Below, in pieces: positions 48,941 to 57,623 of a stretch of 64,000 bases of DNA. Under the pieces are notes generated by a model. It had not been told where the DNA came from. It made no database searches and worked only from the letters and a program-made list of their open reading frames with translations. The stretch comes from Eubacteriales bacterium. Lineage in GTDB: Bacteria > Bacillota > Clostridia > Christensenellales > Aristaeellaceae. The stretch is from positions 1-64,000 of the forward strand of contig JAQUWD010000003.1 in NCBI GenBank assembly GCA_028693055.1, written 5' to 3'. The position numbers and the translations under genes are program-made. How positions within the stretch are numbered: position 1 is the stretch's first letter; every line of letters starts with the position of its first letter.

Positions 48941-50233
48941 TTATGCGAATAAATTAGGTAGCCACATGCTGATTTCGGGGATAAAGGTGATCAGCAGCAG
49001 GGTGATCAGCATGCACAGATAGAAGGGCAGGGTTGCTTTAACAACCTTCTCCATAGGCGTTTTGGCAACGGCAGAGCCGATGAACAGCACCGCGCCAACG
49101 GGAGGCGTGAGCAGACCAATGCCGCAGTTGAGTACAATCATAATACCGAACTGAATGGGATCGATGCCGATAGACACAGCCACAGGCAGCAGGATCGGCG
49201 TAGCGATCAGGATGATAGGAGCCATGTCCATGATGCAACCGAGCACCAGCAAAATCAAGTTTAAAAGCAGCGCCAGTACGATGGGATTGCTGGAAACACC
49301 GGTAATGAACTCAGCCGCCAGATCGGGTACATGAAGCGTGGTCAGGCAGTAGCCGAAAGCAGCAGAGGTGGCGATAAGAATCAGCACAATGGAAAGCGTA
49401 TCAACGCAGCTGCCAAGCGCTTTCCATACACCCTTCCAGTTCAGTCCCTTGTAAACGAAAACGCTGACGATCAGGCTGTAAATAACGGCGATAGCAGCGG
49501 ACTCTGTGGGGGTGAACACGCCGCCCACAACGCCGAAAACAACGATGAGCACAGCGGCTAATGCCCAAAAGGATTTGCCCAGTTGCTTGAAGAAGTTGCC
49601 CAAATGGAAGGGCTCTCCCTTGGGATAATGACGCTTGACGGAAATGATATAGGAGCCGACCATCAAGCTCAATGCCAGCAGCGCGCCGGGCAGGTAACCA
49701 GCAAGGAACAAGCTGCCAACGGAGATACCGCCAGCCGTAGTGGCGTAAATAACCATGTTATGACTGGGAGGTACCAGCAGCCCTTCACAGGAAGAGGTAA
49801 TTGTAACGGCGGTGGAGAAATCAGCGTCATAGCCCTGATCAACCATCATAGGAATCAAGATGGAGCCAAGGGAGGCAGTGTCCGCAGATGCGGAGCCGGA
49901 AATACCGCCGAAGAAATAGGAAGCAACGATATTCACCATGGCCATACCGCCACGCATCCAGCCAACTAGCGAATTGGCGAGAGCAATCAGCTTCTCACTG
50001 ATTCCACCCGTACCCATTAGCACGCCCATGGTAATAAAGAAGGGTACAGCCATCAAACTAAAGGAAAAAATACCGTCTACCATCTTCGCACAGAAGGTGG
50101 TTAAGCTGGAGCCTTGAACCAGCAAGCAAAAAACGGTAGATAGACCTACGGCATAAGCAATGGGGAAACGAAGAAGAATCATAATAAAGAAACTGCCCAG
50201 CAGTACGAGTACGGCTAAGGACTCAATACTCAT
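48941..50233 (-). CDS. dctM: TRAP transporter large membrane subunit
   Basis: A 430-residue DctM with about 12 membrane helices. Landmarks are LLRFPIAYAVGLSTVFCLLV, VPFFITMGVLMGTGGISEKL, YFFGGISGSASADTASLGSI and PPVGAVLFIGSAVAKTPMEK. It forms the sodium-coupled transport channel with DctQ. Its ATG overlaps the dctQ stop by four bases. With uxuA and uxuB beside it, the substrate is probably glucuronate, galacturonate or a related hexuronate. Confidence 0.92.
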   Translation of the reverse strand: MSIESLAVLVLLGSFFIMILLRFPIAYAVGLSTVFCLLVQGSSLTTFCAKMVDGIFSFSLMAVPFFITMGVLMGTGGISEKLIALANSLVGWMRGGMAMVNIVASYFFGGISGSASADTASLGSILIPMMVDQGYDADFSTAVTITSSCEGLLVPPSHNMVIYATTAGGISVGSLFLAGYLPGALLALSLMVGSYIISVKRHYPKGEPFHLGNFFKQLGKSFWALAAVLIVVFGVVGGVFTPTESAAIAVIYSLIVSVFVYKGLNWKGVWKALGSCVDTLSIVLILIATSAAFGYCLTTLHVPDLAAEFITGVSSNPIVLALLLNLILLVLGCIMDMAPIILIATPILLPVAVSIGIDPIQFGIMIVLNCGIGLLTPPVGAVLFIGSAVAKTPMEKVVKATLPFYLCMLITLLLITFIPEISMWLPNLFA

Positions 50234-50778
50234 TGCACTTGATCCTCCTTATCATCCGTTTTTTCACCCTTTGTGAAGAAAGCCTTAATGTCGTTATAGA
50301 TCGCTTCCAGCTCGAAAATAATCATAGCAATACCAGCAAGTGGTACAGGGAAGTATTTCCAGAAGCGGCTTAGCCACGGCAGACTTTCATACTTGCCAAA
50401 GCGACCCAGATTCTGAGCCTGCTGCCAGCCTACGGTCAGCATGATGATAGCCAGAGCCATCACAGCCAAATCGGCAAGGAAATCCAGAGATAAAATGACC
50501 TTCTTAGGCAGCTTTCTGTCGAAGGCCGTCATACGGATGTGGGAACGCTTGCGAATGGCAAGAGAAGCGGAGAGCACGGCCATATAGGCCATTAACGTTA
50601 AAACAACCTGCTCCGTCCAAGCTGGATCGGGAATAAAAGAGACATAACGGCCGCAAACAGCCATGGAGGTAATCAAGATATCCGCGATCAGCAATAGCTT
50701 ACAAAGAACCATGATCACTTTTTCAGTGACGTTATAAATGGGCCGGAATTTGTCGATGGTAGTAAAAATTTTGGGCAT
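50230..50778 (-). CDS. dctQ: TRAP transporter small membrane subunit
   Basis: A 182-residue DctQ with four membrane helices (KVIMVLCKLLLIADILITSM, QVVLTLMAYMAVLSASLAIR, SLDFLADLAVMALAIIMLTV, PVPLAGIAMIIFELEAIYND) and the conserved RKRSHIRMTAFDRKLP loop. It docks with DctM. Its start lies downstream of the dctP attenuator hairpin, and its stop overlaps dctM as ATGA. Confidence 0.88.
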   Translation of the reverse strand: MPKIFTTIDKFRPIYNVTEKVIMVLCKLLLIADILITSMAVCGRYVSFIPDPAWTEQVVLTLMAYMAVLSASLAIRKRSHIRMTAFDRKLPKKVILSLDFLADLAVMALAIIMLTVGWQQAQNLGRFGKYESLPWLSRFWKYFPVPLAGIAMIIFELEAIYNDIKAFFTKGEKTDDKEDQVQ

Positions 50779-50818
50779 GAACGTTTCCAGCTCCTTTCCG
50801 CACTTATCATTTGAGATA

Positions 50819-50854
50819 AAAGCGGGGTGCAGGGAGAACCCTGCACCCCGCTTT
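50819..50854 (-). terminator. attenuator hairpin between dctP and dctQ
   Basis: A perfect 16-bp stem (AAAGCGGGGTGCAGGG and its complement) with a four-base loop, followed on the minus strand by a T-rich stretch. It lies 24 bases after dctP and would stop most transcripts, leaving more binding protein than membrane subunits. Confidence 0.85.
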
Positions 50855-50878
50855 ATATAGGTACTAAATGGGTGAGAC

Positions 50879-51871
50879 TTATTGCAGATCGACCAGCTTT
50901 TGGTACAGCTCAGCCTGATCGGAGGTGTTGGAGGTGATGGTGTTCTGGCAGGCAGCCGTCCAAGCGGACTTGTCTTCCACTTCGATTACGTGGATGCCAT
51001 CGGCCTTCAACTGCTCGAGCACTTCGTTTTCCTTGCTCTCGGAGATCTCGGCGTTGTGCGCGGAAGCGAATTTGCCAGCTTCCATGATCCAGCCCTGTTG
51101 TTCTTCGGTGAGCTTGGCCCAAGCGTTATCGGTGATAACAACCTGAATGGCGCCCAGGGTGTGACCGTCAAGAATCAGATAGGGAGCAACTTCGGGGAAA
51201 GCGTTGGACTTGTAGTTGGCGATGGGCTGCTCGGCGCCGTCTACAACGCCGGTCTGCAATGCGGAGTACAGCTCGGTGAAAGCAACAACGGTGGGGTTCG
51301 CGCCCAAGTCGTTAACCATACCGTTCATAACGGGGTCGTCAGATACGCGGATTTTCATGCCCTTGAGGTCTTCAATCCCGGTGACTTCATTCTTGAAGAA
51401 GAAGTGACGGAAACCTTCTTCGCCATAGAACAGGCCGCGCAGGGGCAAGCCCAGTTCTTGGGGCTCGTTGAGGAATTCCTGAGCCAGCTCGCTGTTGGCG
51501 AAATTCCAGTAGTGAGCGCGGCTTACGAAGGTGTAGGGGATAGACAGCAGCTTGGCCTTGTTGCAGCCGTAGCTGGTCAGTGCGAAGGCGGACAGACGGG
51601 AGATATCAACGGTATCGCCGCCGCCAAGGATGGTATCCAGCACCTGAGCTTCGGAGCCCAGAACGCCGCTAGCCTGAATGTCAATGATGATGCTGCCGCC
51701 AGACAGCTCTTCTACCTTGGTCTTAAAATCGGTAGCCATCTGGCCAACGATGGTGCCTTCCACAGGGTTTACCTCAGCATAGGTCAAGGTGATGGGGCTT
51801 TCCGCCACAGCGGCGCTTAGGCCGAGCACCATGACGAGAGCGAGCAGCAGGGCAATGATTTTCTTGCTCAT
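50879..51871 (-). CDS. dctP: TRAP transporter solute-binding protein
   Basis: A 330-residue extracellular binding protein. A type I signal peptide (KIIALLLALVMVLGLSAAVA, cleavage near AES) has no lipobox Cys. The DctP fold shows GLPLRGLFYGEEGFRHFFFK, the MKIRVSDDP signature with the ligand Arg, and NPTVVAFTELYSALQTGVVD. It should deliver a hexuronate to DctQM. I start it at the ATG at 51871 with GGGAGG ten bases upstream. In a monoderm cell the missing lipid anchor is unusual, unless it is held by DctQM. Confidence 0.9.
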   Translation of the reverse strand: MSKKIIALLLALVMVLGLSAAVAESPITLTYAEVNPVEGTIVGQMATDFKTKVEELSGGSIIIDIQASGVLGSEAQVLDTILGGGDTVDISRLSAFALTSYGCNKAKLLSIPYTFVSRAHYWNFANSELAQEFLNEPQELGLPLRGLFYGEEGFRHFFFKNEVTGIEDLKGMKIRVSDDPVMNGMVNDLGANPTVVAFTELYSALQTGVVDGAEQPIANYKSNAFPEVAPYLILDGHTLGAIQVVITDNAWAKLTEEQQGWIMEAGKFASAHNAEISESKENEVLEQLKADGIHVIEVEDKSAWTAACQNTITSNTSDQAELYQKLVDLQ

Positions 51872-51901
51872 AGTAGATATACCTCCCATGTATTTTTGTT
51901 T

Positions 51902-51916
51902 GTCAACCCCGTTGAC
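51902..51916. promoter_or_regulatory. candidate operator for the uronate operon
   Basis: GTCAAC-CCC-GTTGAC is a perfect 15-bp palindrome lying between the promoter -10 and the dctP ribosome site, about +5 to +20 of the transcript. This is a good place for a repressor; the operon's own GntR-type protein is the first candidate. Confidence 0.55.
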
Positions 51917-51925
51917 GTTGGTTTA

Positions 51926-51954
51926 AGTATAGTACTTACATTTCTGTTTGTAAA
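51926..51954 (-). promoter_or_regulatory. dct-uxu operon promoter
   Basis: On the minus strand, TTTACA (51949-51954) and TATACT (51926-51931) are separated by 17 bases. The remaining AT-rich DNA from 51955 to 52201 holds no gene I can see. Confidence 0.7.
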
Positions 51955-52201
51955 CTGGTATTTCAGTAAAAAATATATGAATAATTTTGTGATATTTATA
52001 CAAAATCGATCCGTTTAAACCGAATTGTTATAGAAAAATTGGCAAAGAACTCGTCAAAAATTCCAGCATTATAGCTGTGACATTTTGTCTCAACAATTGT
52101 AAAAAGGAAAATAAAGCCATTGACGAAAGCACTTACATAGTTGATTTTTTGAATTTTCCGAAGTATGATAACAAAAATAGTTAGGAAATGAGTGACTCTT
52201 C

Positions 52202-52741
52202 ATGATTGAGAATTCCCCGAGTGTGGACGTATGGATCGACGCTAAGCTGTACCGACAATTTTCCATTTTTGACGCCATTCGAAAGGAGCGTAAATGGATT
52301 CGTCCCTTGATCTTCGCCATTGTTTTCTGTGCATTGGCGATCGTCTGCTTTCTATTTAAGCAACGCGTCAGCCAAGGAGCGCTGCTTGGCATTGTATTAT
52401 TGGTTATCGGCATCGGATTGCCTCTTGTTTACTTCGGCAGCTATTTTATGTCCTTACATACGCGGATTCAAAAATTAAAAATTGGCAAAGAAAAGCGACA
52501 TGCATATTGCATTACGTTAACAAATTCCGAGATTTTGGCAACCTCCCCAAATGGTAAGGAACAGCGTTTTGCGTGGAAAGACGTATGGAATGCCTATCGT
52601 TTCCCAAATGTCATCTATCTTTATGTACAAGCCGGTAAAGCCTACCTATTGCCAAAGGAACAAGCAGGCGACCAATACGAGGCGCTATGGGCACAAATTG
52701 AAAAGATGCTGCCTTCGGAAAAGCGGCATCTTCATTCATAA
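52202..52741 (+). CDS. YcxB-like membrane protein
   Basis: A 179-residue protein with two membrane helices (WIRPLIFAIVFCALAIVCFL and GALLGIVLLVIGIGLPLVYF) and a C-terminal domain (YCITLTNSEILATSPNGKEQ, FAWKDVWNAYRFPNVIYLYV, AYLLPKEQAG) of the YcxB-like type. The ribosome site is weak (AGGAAATGAG is 16 to 7 bases before the ATG). It stands alone, convergent with trmO. Function unknown. Confidence 0.72.
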   Translation: MIENSPSVDVWIDAKLYRQFSIFDAIRKERKWIRPLIFAIVFCALAIVCFLFKQRVSQGALLGIVLLVIGIGLPLVYFGSYFMSLHTRIQKLKIGKEKRHAYCITLTNSEILATSPNGKEQRFAWKDVWNAYRFPNVIYLYVQAGKAYLLPKEQAGDQYEALWAQIEKMLPSEKRHLHS

Positions 52742-52762
52742 CGGCTTCCTAGGGCTGGATGG

Positions 52763-53461
52763 TTATTGAACCTTTTCAACAGAACAAACCGTTAAGAGCT
52801 CTTTTTGTACGTAGAATTTGATCTCGAAGTCCGAAAAAAAGAAGCCGTAAATCCGAGAGGGATCTTCTTGATAGGAAGGGCGGGGGTCTTCCTCCAGCAC
52901 TGCTTGAAGAGCGCTTCGTTTTTCCGCTGGGATCAATAGAAGCAGCTGATTGGGGAAATCAATGGTTAGCCGATTTTCCCGCACCTCGGCGGCAAAGCCG
53001 CTCAGGGCATTGGGACGGCTGTCGGTGTAAGGGATATAGGGCTTGATATCATAGATTGGCGTGCCGTGCATTAAATCCGCACCGGAAACCCATATTCCCG
53101 TCACCACGCCCTCCGCTTCCTCCAACTGAATCAATTGAACGGCAGAAAGCCCAACGGGATTGGGGCGGAATGGAGAGCGGGTTGCAAACACACCCACCCG
53201 AGTATTACCTCCTAAACGGGGCGGACGCACGGTAGCCGACCAATGGCTACGCCGCGCCTCTGAAAAGCCCCACAGGAGCCATAGATGGGAAAAACCGTCC
53301 AAACCACGAAAAGCGTCTTTCTGCCGAAATTCCGGCAGAAAGACTATTTTGGATTGAAGGGTATCCACCAAACCGCTTTGACGAGGAATGCCAAACTTGG
53401 TAGGAAAATCGCTTTCCATATAAGCGATAGGGCGCAGCGTCAAGCAATCATTTTCATTCAT
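52763..53461 (-). CDS. trmO: tRNA (m6t6A37) methyltransferase, TsaA/TrmO family
   Basis: A 232-residue TrmO. It shows LRPIAYMESDFPTKFGIPRQ, FSHLWLLWGFSE, the SAM-binding RPPRLGGNTRVGVFATRSPF and RPNPVGLSAVQLI, and DIKPYIPYTDS, with a C-terminal extension as in E. coli YaeB. It N6-methylates t6A at position 37 of certain tRNAs. I start it at the ATG at 53461 five bases after the upstream stop; a longer frame would run into the SH3 gene. The ribosome site is weak. Confidence 0.88.
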   Translation of the reverse strand: MNENDCLTLRPIAYMESDFPTKFGIPRQSGLVDTLQSKIVFLPEFRQKDAFRGLDGFSHLWLLWGFSEARRSHWSATVRPPRLGGNTRVGVFATRSPFRPNPVGLSAVQLIQLEEAEGVVTGIWVSGADLMHGTPIYDIKPYIPYTDSRPNALSGFAAEVRENRLTIDFPNQLLLLIPAEKRSALQAVLEEDPRPSYQEDPSRIYGFFFSDFEIKFYVQKELLTVCSVEKVQ

Positions 53462-53465
53462 GCGC

Positions 53466-54821
53466 TTACCAGGTTGCCTTACTGGCTGTTGTAACTGCCG
53501 CTTGATGATCCTCGTCCACCCGCTTGGTGCCATGGGTCTTGCTATTTTTAAAGTGGACACAGAAATGCCCGTCAAAGTCATTATCGATGGTTGATGTACC
53601 ATGAGGCATTCCGTTCATAGACGCGGCGTATACGTGACCGTTGTAAAGAATCAGAATGGGGCGGCGGCGCCAGCTCCACGACCCTCCATAAATCTGCTTA
53701 AGTATTGCAGTATCCGCAGCCGTTCTTGGCTCGGTATCCATGTGGTTGGAGCCGGACCAGCGCACGGCGTTAAAGGTCTTGCCCGTTTTTACATCCTTGA
53801 TGACCACTTTGGCATTCTTAGGAATCACGCTTGTGACATTATCATCGAACCAGTCCAATGTCTCGGTTTTGTAAGTCTTAGAGCTAGAAGAAGAGGAGGA
53901 GCTCGAGGAACTGGAAGAAGAACTGCTTTCGCCGAAAAGAACACGAAGCGTCGCGGCTCCTGCAACACCGTCCTCTTTCATTCCTCTATTTCGTTGCAGC
54001 TTCTTTACAGCGCTTACGGTTCCTTCACCATAAGAGCCGTCGATCGTGCCGCTATAATATCCCAGGCATTCCAGCGCTTGCTGCAGCTTAACCACGTTGG
54101 TACCGCTATCCCCTTGCTTGGTTGGGGAGGGTGTGGAACCAATTTCAGCAATACTTGAAACCGTTGAATACTTCGAAGTGCTGGTGGTGGTACTAGACGA
54201 GGTTGTAGATGAGGAAGTGGAAGAAGAGCTGCTGTCTGGCTGGGTGGTTAATGAAACCTTGGCGCAGCTGCCGAAAATGCTTTTCACTGTGGCTTTTCCC
54301 GCCACGCCGTCAGCGTCCAATTTTTGGTCCGCTTGATAATTCATAACAGCCTTGGTAGTGCCTTCCCCATAATCGCCGTCAATTTTACCGCTATAGTAGC
54401 CTAGAATCTTGAGCGCTTTTTGAAGCTTGGTGACGTCGCTATTGCTATCGCCGATTCGCATGGCTCCCGGAGGATCGCCAATGTCGGCAATCTTATCAGC
54501 GTTTTTTACTACGCTGGAGCTGCTTACTTTTACATACTTTTTCATAACATAGCCGGTATACTTGCCGTAGTTGACCTTGTACCAATCACCGGAGGTGTTG
54601 AGTAAAACGACTTCATCCCCTTCTGGAAGGGTTTGAAGGGCGTCGGATTCCTTGTCCGCAGCTTTTCGAAGAACAACCTTAGCAGTAAGAACGCCGGTTT
54701 CATCGGCATGGGCGTGGTTTACTTCCAATGGCAGACCGCCGATAAGGAAACCAATTACTAATAATACGGAAAGAATACTTTTTATCGTTGCTTTGCAATT
54801 TGTCATAGTTGGTGTTAACAT
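53466..54821 (-). CDS. secreted SH3 / peptidoglycan-binding protein with Ser-rich linkers
   Basis: A 451-residue exported protein. The domain order is a signal peptide (IKSILSVLLVIGFLIGGLPL), an SH3 domain (VVLRKAADKESDALQTLPEG to GYVMKKYVKV), a PG_binding_1 repeat (DVTKLQKALKILGYYSGKID), a Ser/Thr linker, a second PG_binding_1 (VVKLQQALECLGYYSGTIDG), a 16-Ser run and a C-terminal domain. That domain has DWFDDNVTSVIPKNAKVVIK, RTAADTAILKQIYGG and DNDFDGHFCVHFKNSKTHGT, and it carries conserved His, Cys and Asp. It is widespread in Clostridia wall proteins and may be catalytic. GGAGG precedes the ATG. Confidence 0.82.
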   Translation of the reverse strand: MLTPTMTNCKATIKSILSVLLVIGFLIGGLPLEVNHAHADETGVLTAKVVLRKAADKESDALQTLPEGDEVVLLNTSGDWYKVNYGKYTGYVMKKYVKVSSSSVVKNADKIADIGDPPGAMRIGDSNSDVTKLQKALKILGYYSGKIDGDYGEGTTKAVMNYQADQKLDADGVAGKATVKSIFGSCAKVSLTTQPDSSSSSTSSSTTSSSTTTSTSKYSTVSSIAEIGSTPSPTKQGDSGTNVVKLQQALECLGYYSGTIDGSYGEGTVSAVKKLQRNRGMKEDGVAGAATLRVLFGESSSSSSSSSSSSSSSSKTYKTETLDWFDDNVTSVIPKNAKVVIKDVKTGKTFNAVRWSGSNHMDTEPRTAADTAILKQIYGGSWSWRRRPILILYNGHVYAASMNGMPHGTSTIDNDFDGHFCVHFKNSKTHGTKRVDEDHQAAVTTASKATW

Positions 54822-54872
54822 TGCATTTCCTCCTATCGCGAGTTACAGAGGCGTGCTCGTAACGTCACAGCT

Positions 54873-54901
54873 AATATATTACGAAATTATTAAAAAGTCA
54901 A
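54873..54901 (-). promoter_or_regulatory. promoter of the SH3/PG-binding gene
   Basis: On the minus strand, TTGACT (54896-54901) and TATATT (54873-54878) with a 17-base spacer, about 50 bases before the start codon. Confidence 0.7.
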
Positions 54902-54982
54902 TACGGTTTGACCACAGCTTTACATTCATTTCGAAAATAAAGTCGAAATTGGAATATACTTGAAGCAAAATGGCGCAAAGTA

Positions 54983-55011
54983 TTGACGAAACCTGAAATG
55001 GATATTAAACT
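54983..55011 (+). promoter_or_regulatory. promoter of the 833-residue protein gene
   Basis: TTGACG (54983-54988), 17 bases, TAAACT (55006-55011), 60 bases before the first ATG. The intergenic DNA around it (54822-55071) holds no other feature I can support. Confidence 0.55.
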
Positions 55012-55071
55012 GGTATTGTGTTCATCGTTCATTCATAATTGCTTTTTATTGATGAGCATGGTATATAGAGA

Positions 55072-57573
55072 ATGAGGAGTTTGGTATATCTTATGAAGGA
55101 AATGAACGGAACCCTCACACTTGCTTTTGTGGAGGAGGATAACAAACAGCGCGTTATTTTTCGCGTGTTTCCCCTTTGCACTAGAGAGGGCGCGGCCTTT
55201 CACGGGGGAATGGAGGACTTTCCAGACGAGGGCAGCCTGAGGGTGGTACCGGATAAGCGTGAGCAAAGCACCTTTAAGGATCGAATGCGGGCAATCGGCG
55301 GTCTATGCGTCATTTGTCTCATCAGCGACGGTAAGGATCTGGTTAAGGTACGGCAAAATCGCAATTATGCGCCGGAGCAGGGCGAGATGAATAAGCTCGC
55401 TATTTATTCCGACGTTATTTGTGAATTTGTCGATGATAGCTGCTTTGAAGTGCTGGAGCTTGGCGCCGACGCATCCGGAGCCTTAACGGAGAAGGTGCTC
55501 CTGTATAAGGATAAGGTTCTCTATGGGCCTGTGGAACGTGCAAACGCAGCTTCGGCAGCCATTGAGAACCTAAGACCTTTTGGCAACGACCGTTTTTTAC
55601 TTCATACGATAGAAACACCCGCTCTGGGAAAGCATCAGATTTATTGGGATCCGGAAGCCACCCTCACTTGGCGGCAGCGGCGCAATGCTTTACGTCGAAA
55701 AGAACGCACCGTTGAGGGGGAACAGCCGGATAAGGAGGAAATCTTGGAAGAAATTGAAAAGGAAGGGCCGACGCAAGCTACAGAGAGTCAGCCGACAGCT
55801 ATTAAGCCAGCCCGCGCTCCCAAAGCGCCGGTCGCACAAAAACCGACTGTTACGGAAACGGCAGTCATCGCTCAGGAACCCAAGGTCATTCGGCCTTCAA
55901 CACCGACCCCCAGAAGCAGAAGAGACAGAAATGTAGCCGCTTCTGCGCTTTCTAACGAAAGCGTGTCATCCGCACCGGTAGCCGAAACCAAGCCGGTAGA
56001 AGTAAAGGAAAATGAAGCGCCGTCCGTTTTACCCATCGGCGCCAAGCTGGACATTCTAGATACTGATCTGTCCTTTGACGAACAGATCTCTCGGCTGGAT
56101 CAATCCCTCAGCAGCGGTGCTAATCGTCTTTCTACTGAAATTTTGGCACAGGAACCAGAGGAAGAGGAAGAGCCTGAAGTTGTCAACGCCCATTTTACAG
56201 GAACCCCCTTGGTTTCCAGCGTGAAGCCTATTACCCGTAGCGCCTCCAAGCCAGAATCCGTACATCATGTTGTGGAACGTCAACTGCTAACGAGGGATGA
56301 TAACGGTTCCGACACTACTGTCAATCACATGATGGACAATCCCATCGACAGCCTGCGCACCAATCTGGACTATGTATGGCAAAATGTAGACATGCGCATG
56401 CAAGCTATTGACGTGCTGTGCGATAATGAAACCTTTATGCGCGACATGCTCCAAGTATTTCGACGCAGAGGGCTGAATACTCAAGGCACGGCTGCCGCTC
56501 AGGAGCAGTTGGCAGAGATTGAAGCGGAACGAATCAGCCTGCTCATGCAGCTAGATATGGCAAAGGCCAACGAAAAAAAATACCGGGAAGAGGCTCTCGC
56601 CGCTCTTACCACAAAGGTACGCGCAGAGTCCGAACGCTTGAAACGGGACGTTAAAGGGCTGGAGGCGAAAAAGGCCCAGCTAACAGAAAACTTGCAGGCG
56701 GTAAGCGGCGAGGTTTCTAATCAGATCATCGCCTATATGTCCAAGAATATTCAGTGCATGTCCGGCGTGAGCGAGAACCGTATTCTACTTTCCCCTGTCG
56801 TAGGTCAGCATTATGCGGCGCAGGAGCTGGCAGAAAAGCTTCGTGTCCATATGAACGAATCCGGTTATGCCATCAACGAGGACGACGCAATGGGTTTGCT
56901 GGTGTATTTTGCCATCAACGACGCAATCTGCCTGAATGCCAAGACAGAAACCGATGCGGCGCGTTTTGCTCAGGTCATGCTGGAGAGCTTCGGGCTACAA
57001 AGCGTAGCGGGATTCATCCTGCCTGAGTCCTACGTGGAGGTCGTCAGCTTACTGCCGGAGGATGAGCAGCGTACTCCTACGGTCACCGTGCAAGAACTTG
57101 GCACGGAAAGCATGTCTATTTATGGTCATAAGACGATTTTTCTCATGCGTTCTCAGAACGAGATGCTTCCAGAAACCATTAGCGCTTGCCCTGTAATCAA
57201 CGTTCCGTTGGCTACAAGGCGCGCCTTTGGTCGCAACGACGTATGGGAAGCCGTCAAGCCCGCTTCTATCAGCAGCTTTGCAGAGATTCGCGCCAATGCT
57301 CACCCTATGCAGGATGAAGCGGAAAAATGGTTTGGCGAGCTAAAACAGGAGCTGCAAAAAACAGAAATGGAGCTGCCGGACGCCATGCTAGTTGATATGC
57401 GCCGCTACATTGAAGTAGCCACGCGAAAAATCCGCGGAGGATTTTTAGCGGCTGCTGATTCAGCGGTTTGCCATTGGATTGTACCGGCAATTCGTCTACG
57501 CCATTTTGACCCGAACCGATTGAGCGTCGTATTGGCGGGGTTGCCTAAAACCATGGAAATGCTCGGTTTATAA
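55072..57573 (+). CDS. large coiled-coil protein of unknown function (833 aa)
   Basis: An 833-residue cytoplasmic protein I cannot assign. Residues about 10-210 form a globular domain (GTLTLAFVEEDNKQRVIFRV, LCVICLISDGKDLVKVRQNR). About 215-420 is a disordered Pro/Glu/Ser/Thr linker. About 480-560 is a coiled coil (EQLAEIEAERISLLMQLDMA, SERLKRDVKGLEAKKAQLTE). The C-terminal about 270 residues look like a degenerate AAA-type domain: ICLNAKTETDAARFAQVMLE sits where a Walker A strand-loop-helix would be, but without GxxGxGK. Starts at 55072 or 55093 are both possible. It has its own promoter and terminator and no operon partner. Confidence 0.6.
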   Translation: MRSLVYLMKEMNGTLTLAFVEEDNKQRVIFRVFPLCTREGAAFHGGMEDFPDEGSLRVVPDKREQSTFKDRMRAIGGLCVICLISDGKDLVKVRQNRNYAPEQGEMNKLAIYSDVICEFVDDSCFEVLELGADASGALTEKVLLYKDKVLYGPVERANAASAAIENLRPFGNDRFLLHTIETPALGKHQIYWDPEATLTWRQRRNALRRKERTVEGEQPDKEEILEEIEKEGPTQATESQPTAIKPARAPKAPVAQKPTVTETAVIAQEPKVIRPSTPTPRSRRDRNVAASALSNESVSSAPVAETKPVEVKENEAPSVLPIGAKLDILDTDLSFDEQISRLDQSLSSGANRLSTEILAQEPEEEEEPEVVNAHFTGTPLVSSVKPITRSASKPESVHHVVERQLLTRDDNGSDTTVNHMMDNPIDSLRTNLDYVWQNVDMRMQAIDVLCDNETFMRDMLQVFRRRGLNTQGTAAAQEQLAEIEAERISLLMQLDMAKANEKKYREEALAALTTKVRAESERLKRDVKGLEAKKAQLTENLQAVSGEVSNQIIAYMSKNIQCMSGVSENRILLSPVVGQHYAAQELAEKLRVHMNESGYAINEDDAMGLLVYFAINDAICLNAKTETDAARFAQVMLESFGLQSVAGFILPESYVEVVSLLPEDEQRTPTVTVQELGTESMSIYGHKTIFLMRSQNEMLPETISACPVINVPLATRRAFGRNDVWEAVKPASISSFAEIRANAHPMQDEAEKWFGELKQELQKTEMELPDAMLVDMRRYIEVATRKIRGGFLAAADSAVCHWIVPAIRLRHFDPNRLSVVLAGLPKTMEMLGL

Positions 57574-57582
57574 ACAAAAACA

Positions 57583-57620
57583 AATCCGCGGCGCACATTC
57601 CGGATGCGCCGCGGATTTTC
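57583..57620. terminator. bidirectional terminator
   Basis: AATCCGCGGCGCA and TGCGCCGCGGATT pair perfectly (13 bp) around a nine-base loop, with TTTTCATTTT on one side and an A-rich stretch on the other. It is shared by the 833-residue gene and the converging isomerase gene. Confidence 0.88.
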
Positions 57621-57623
57621 ATT

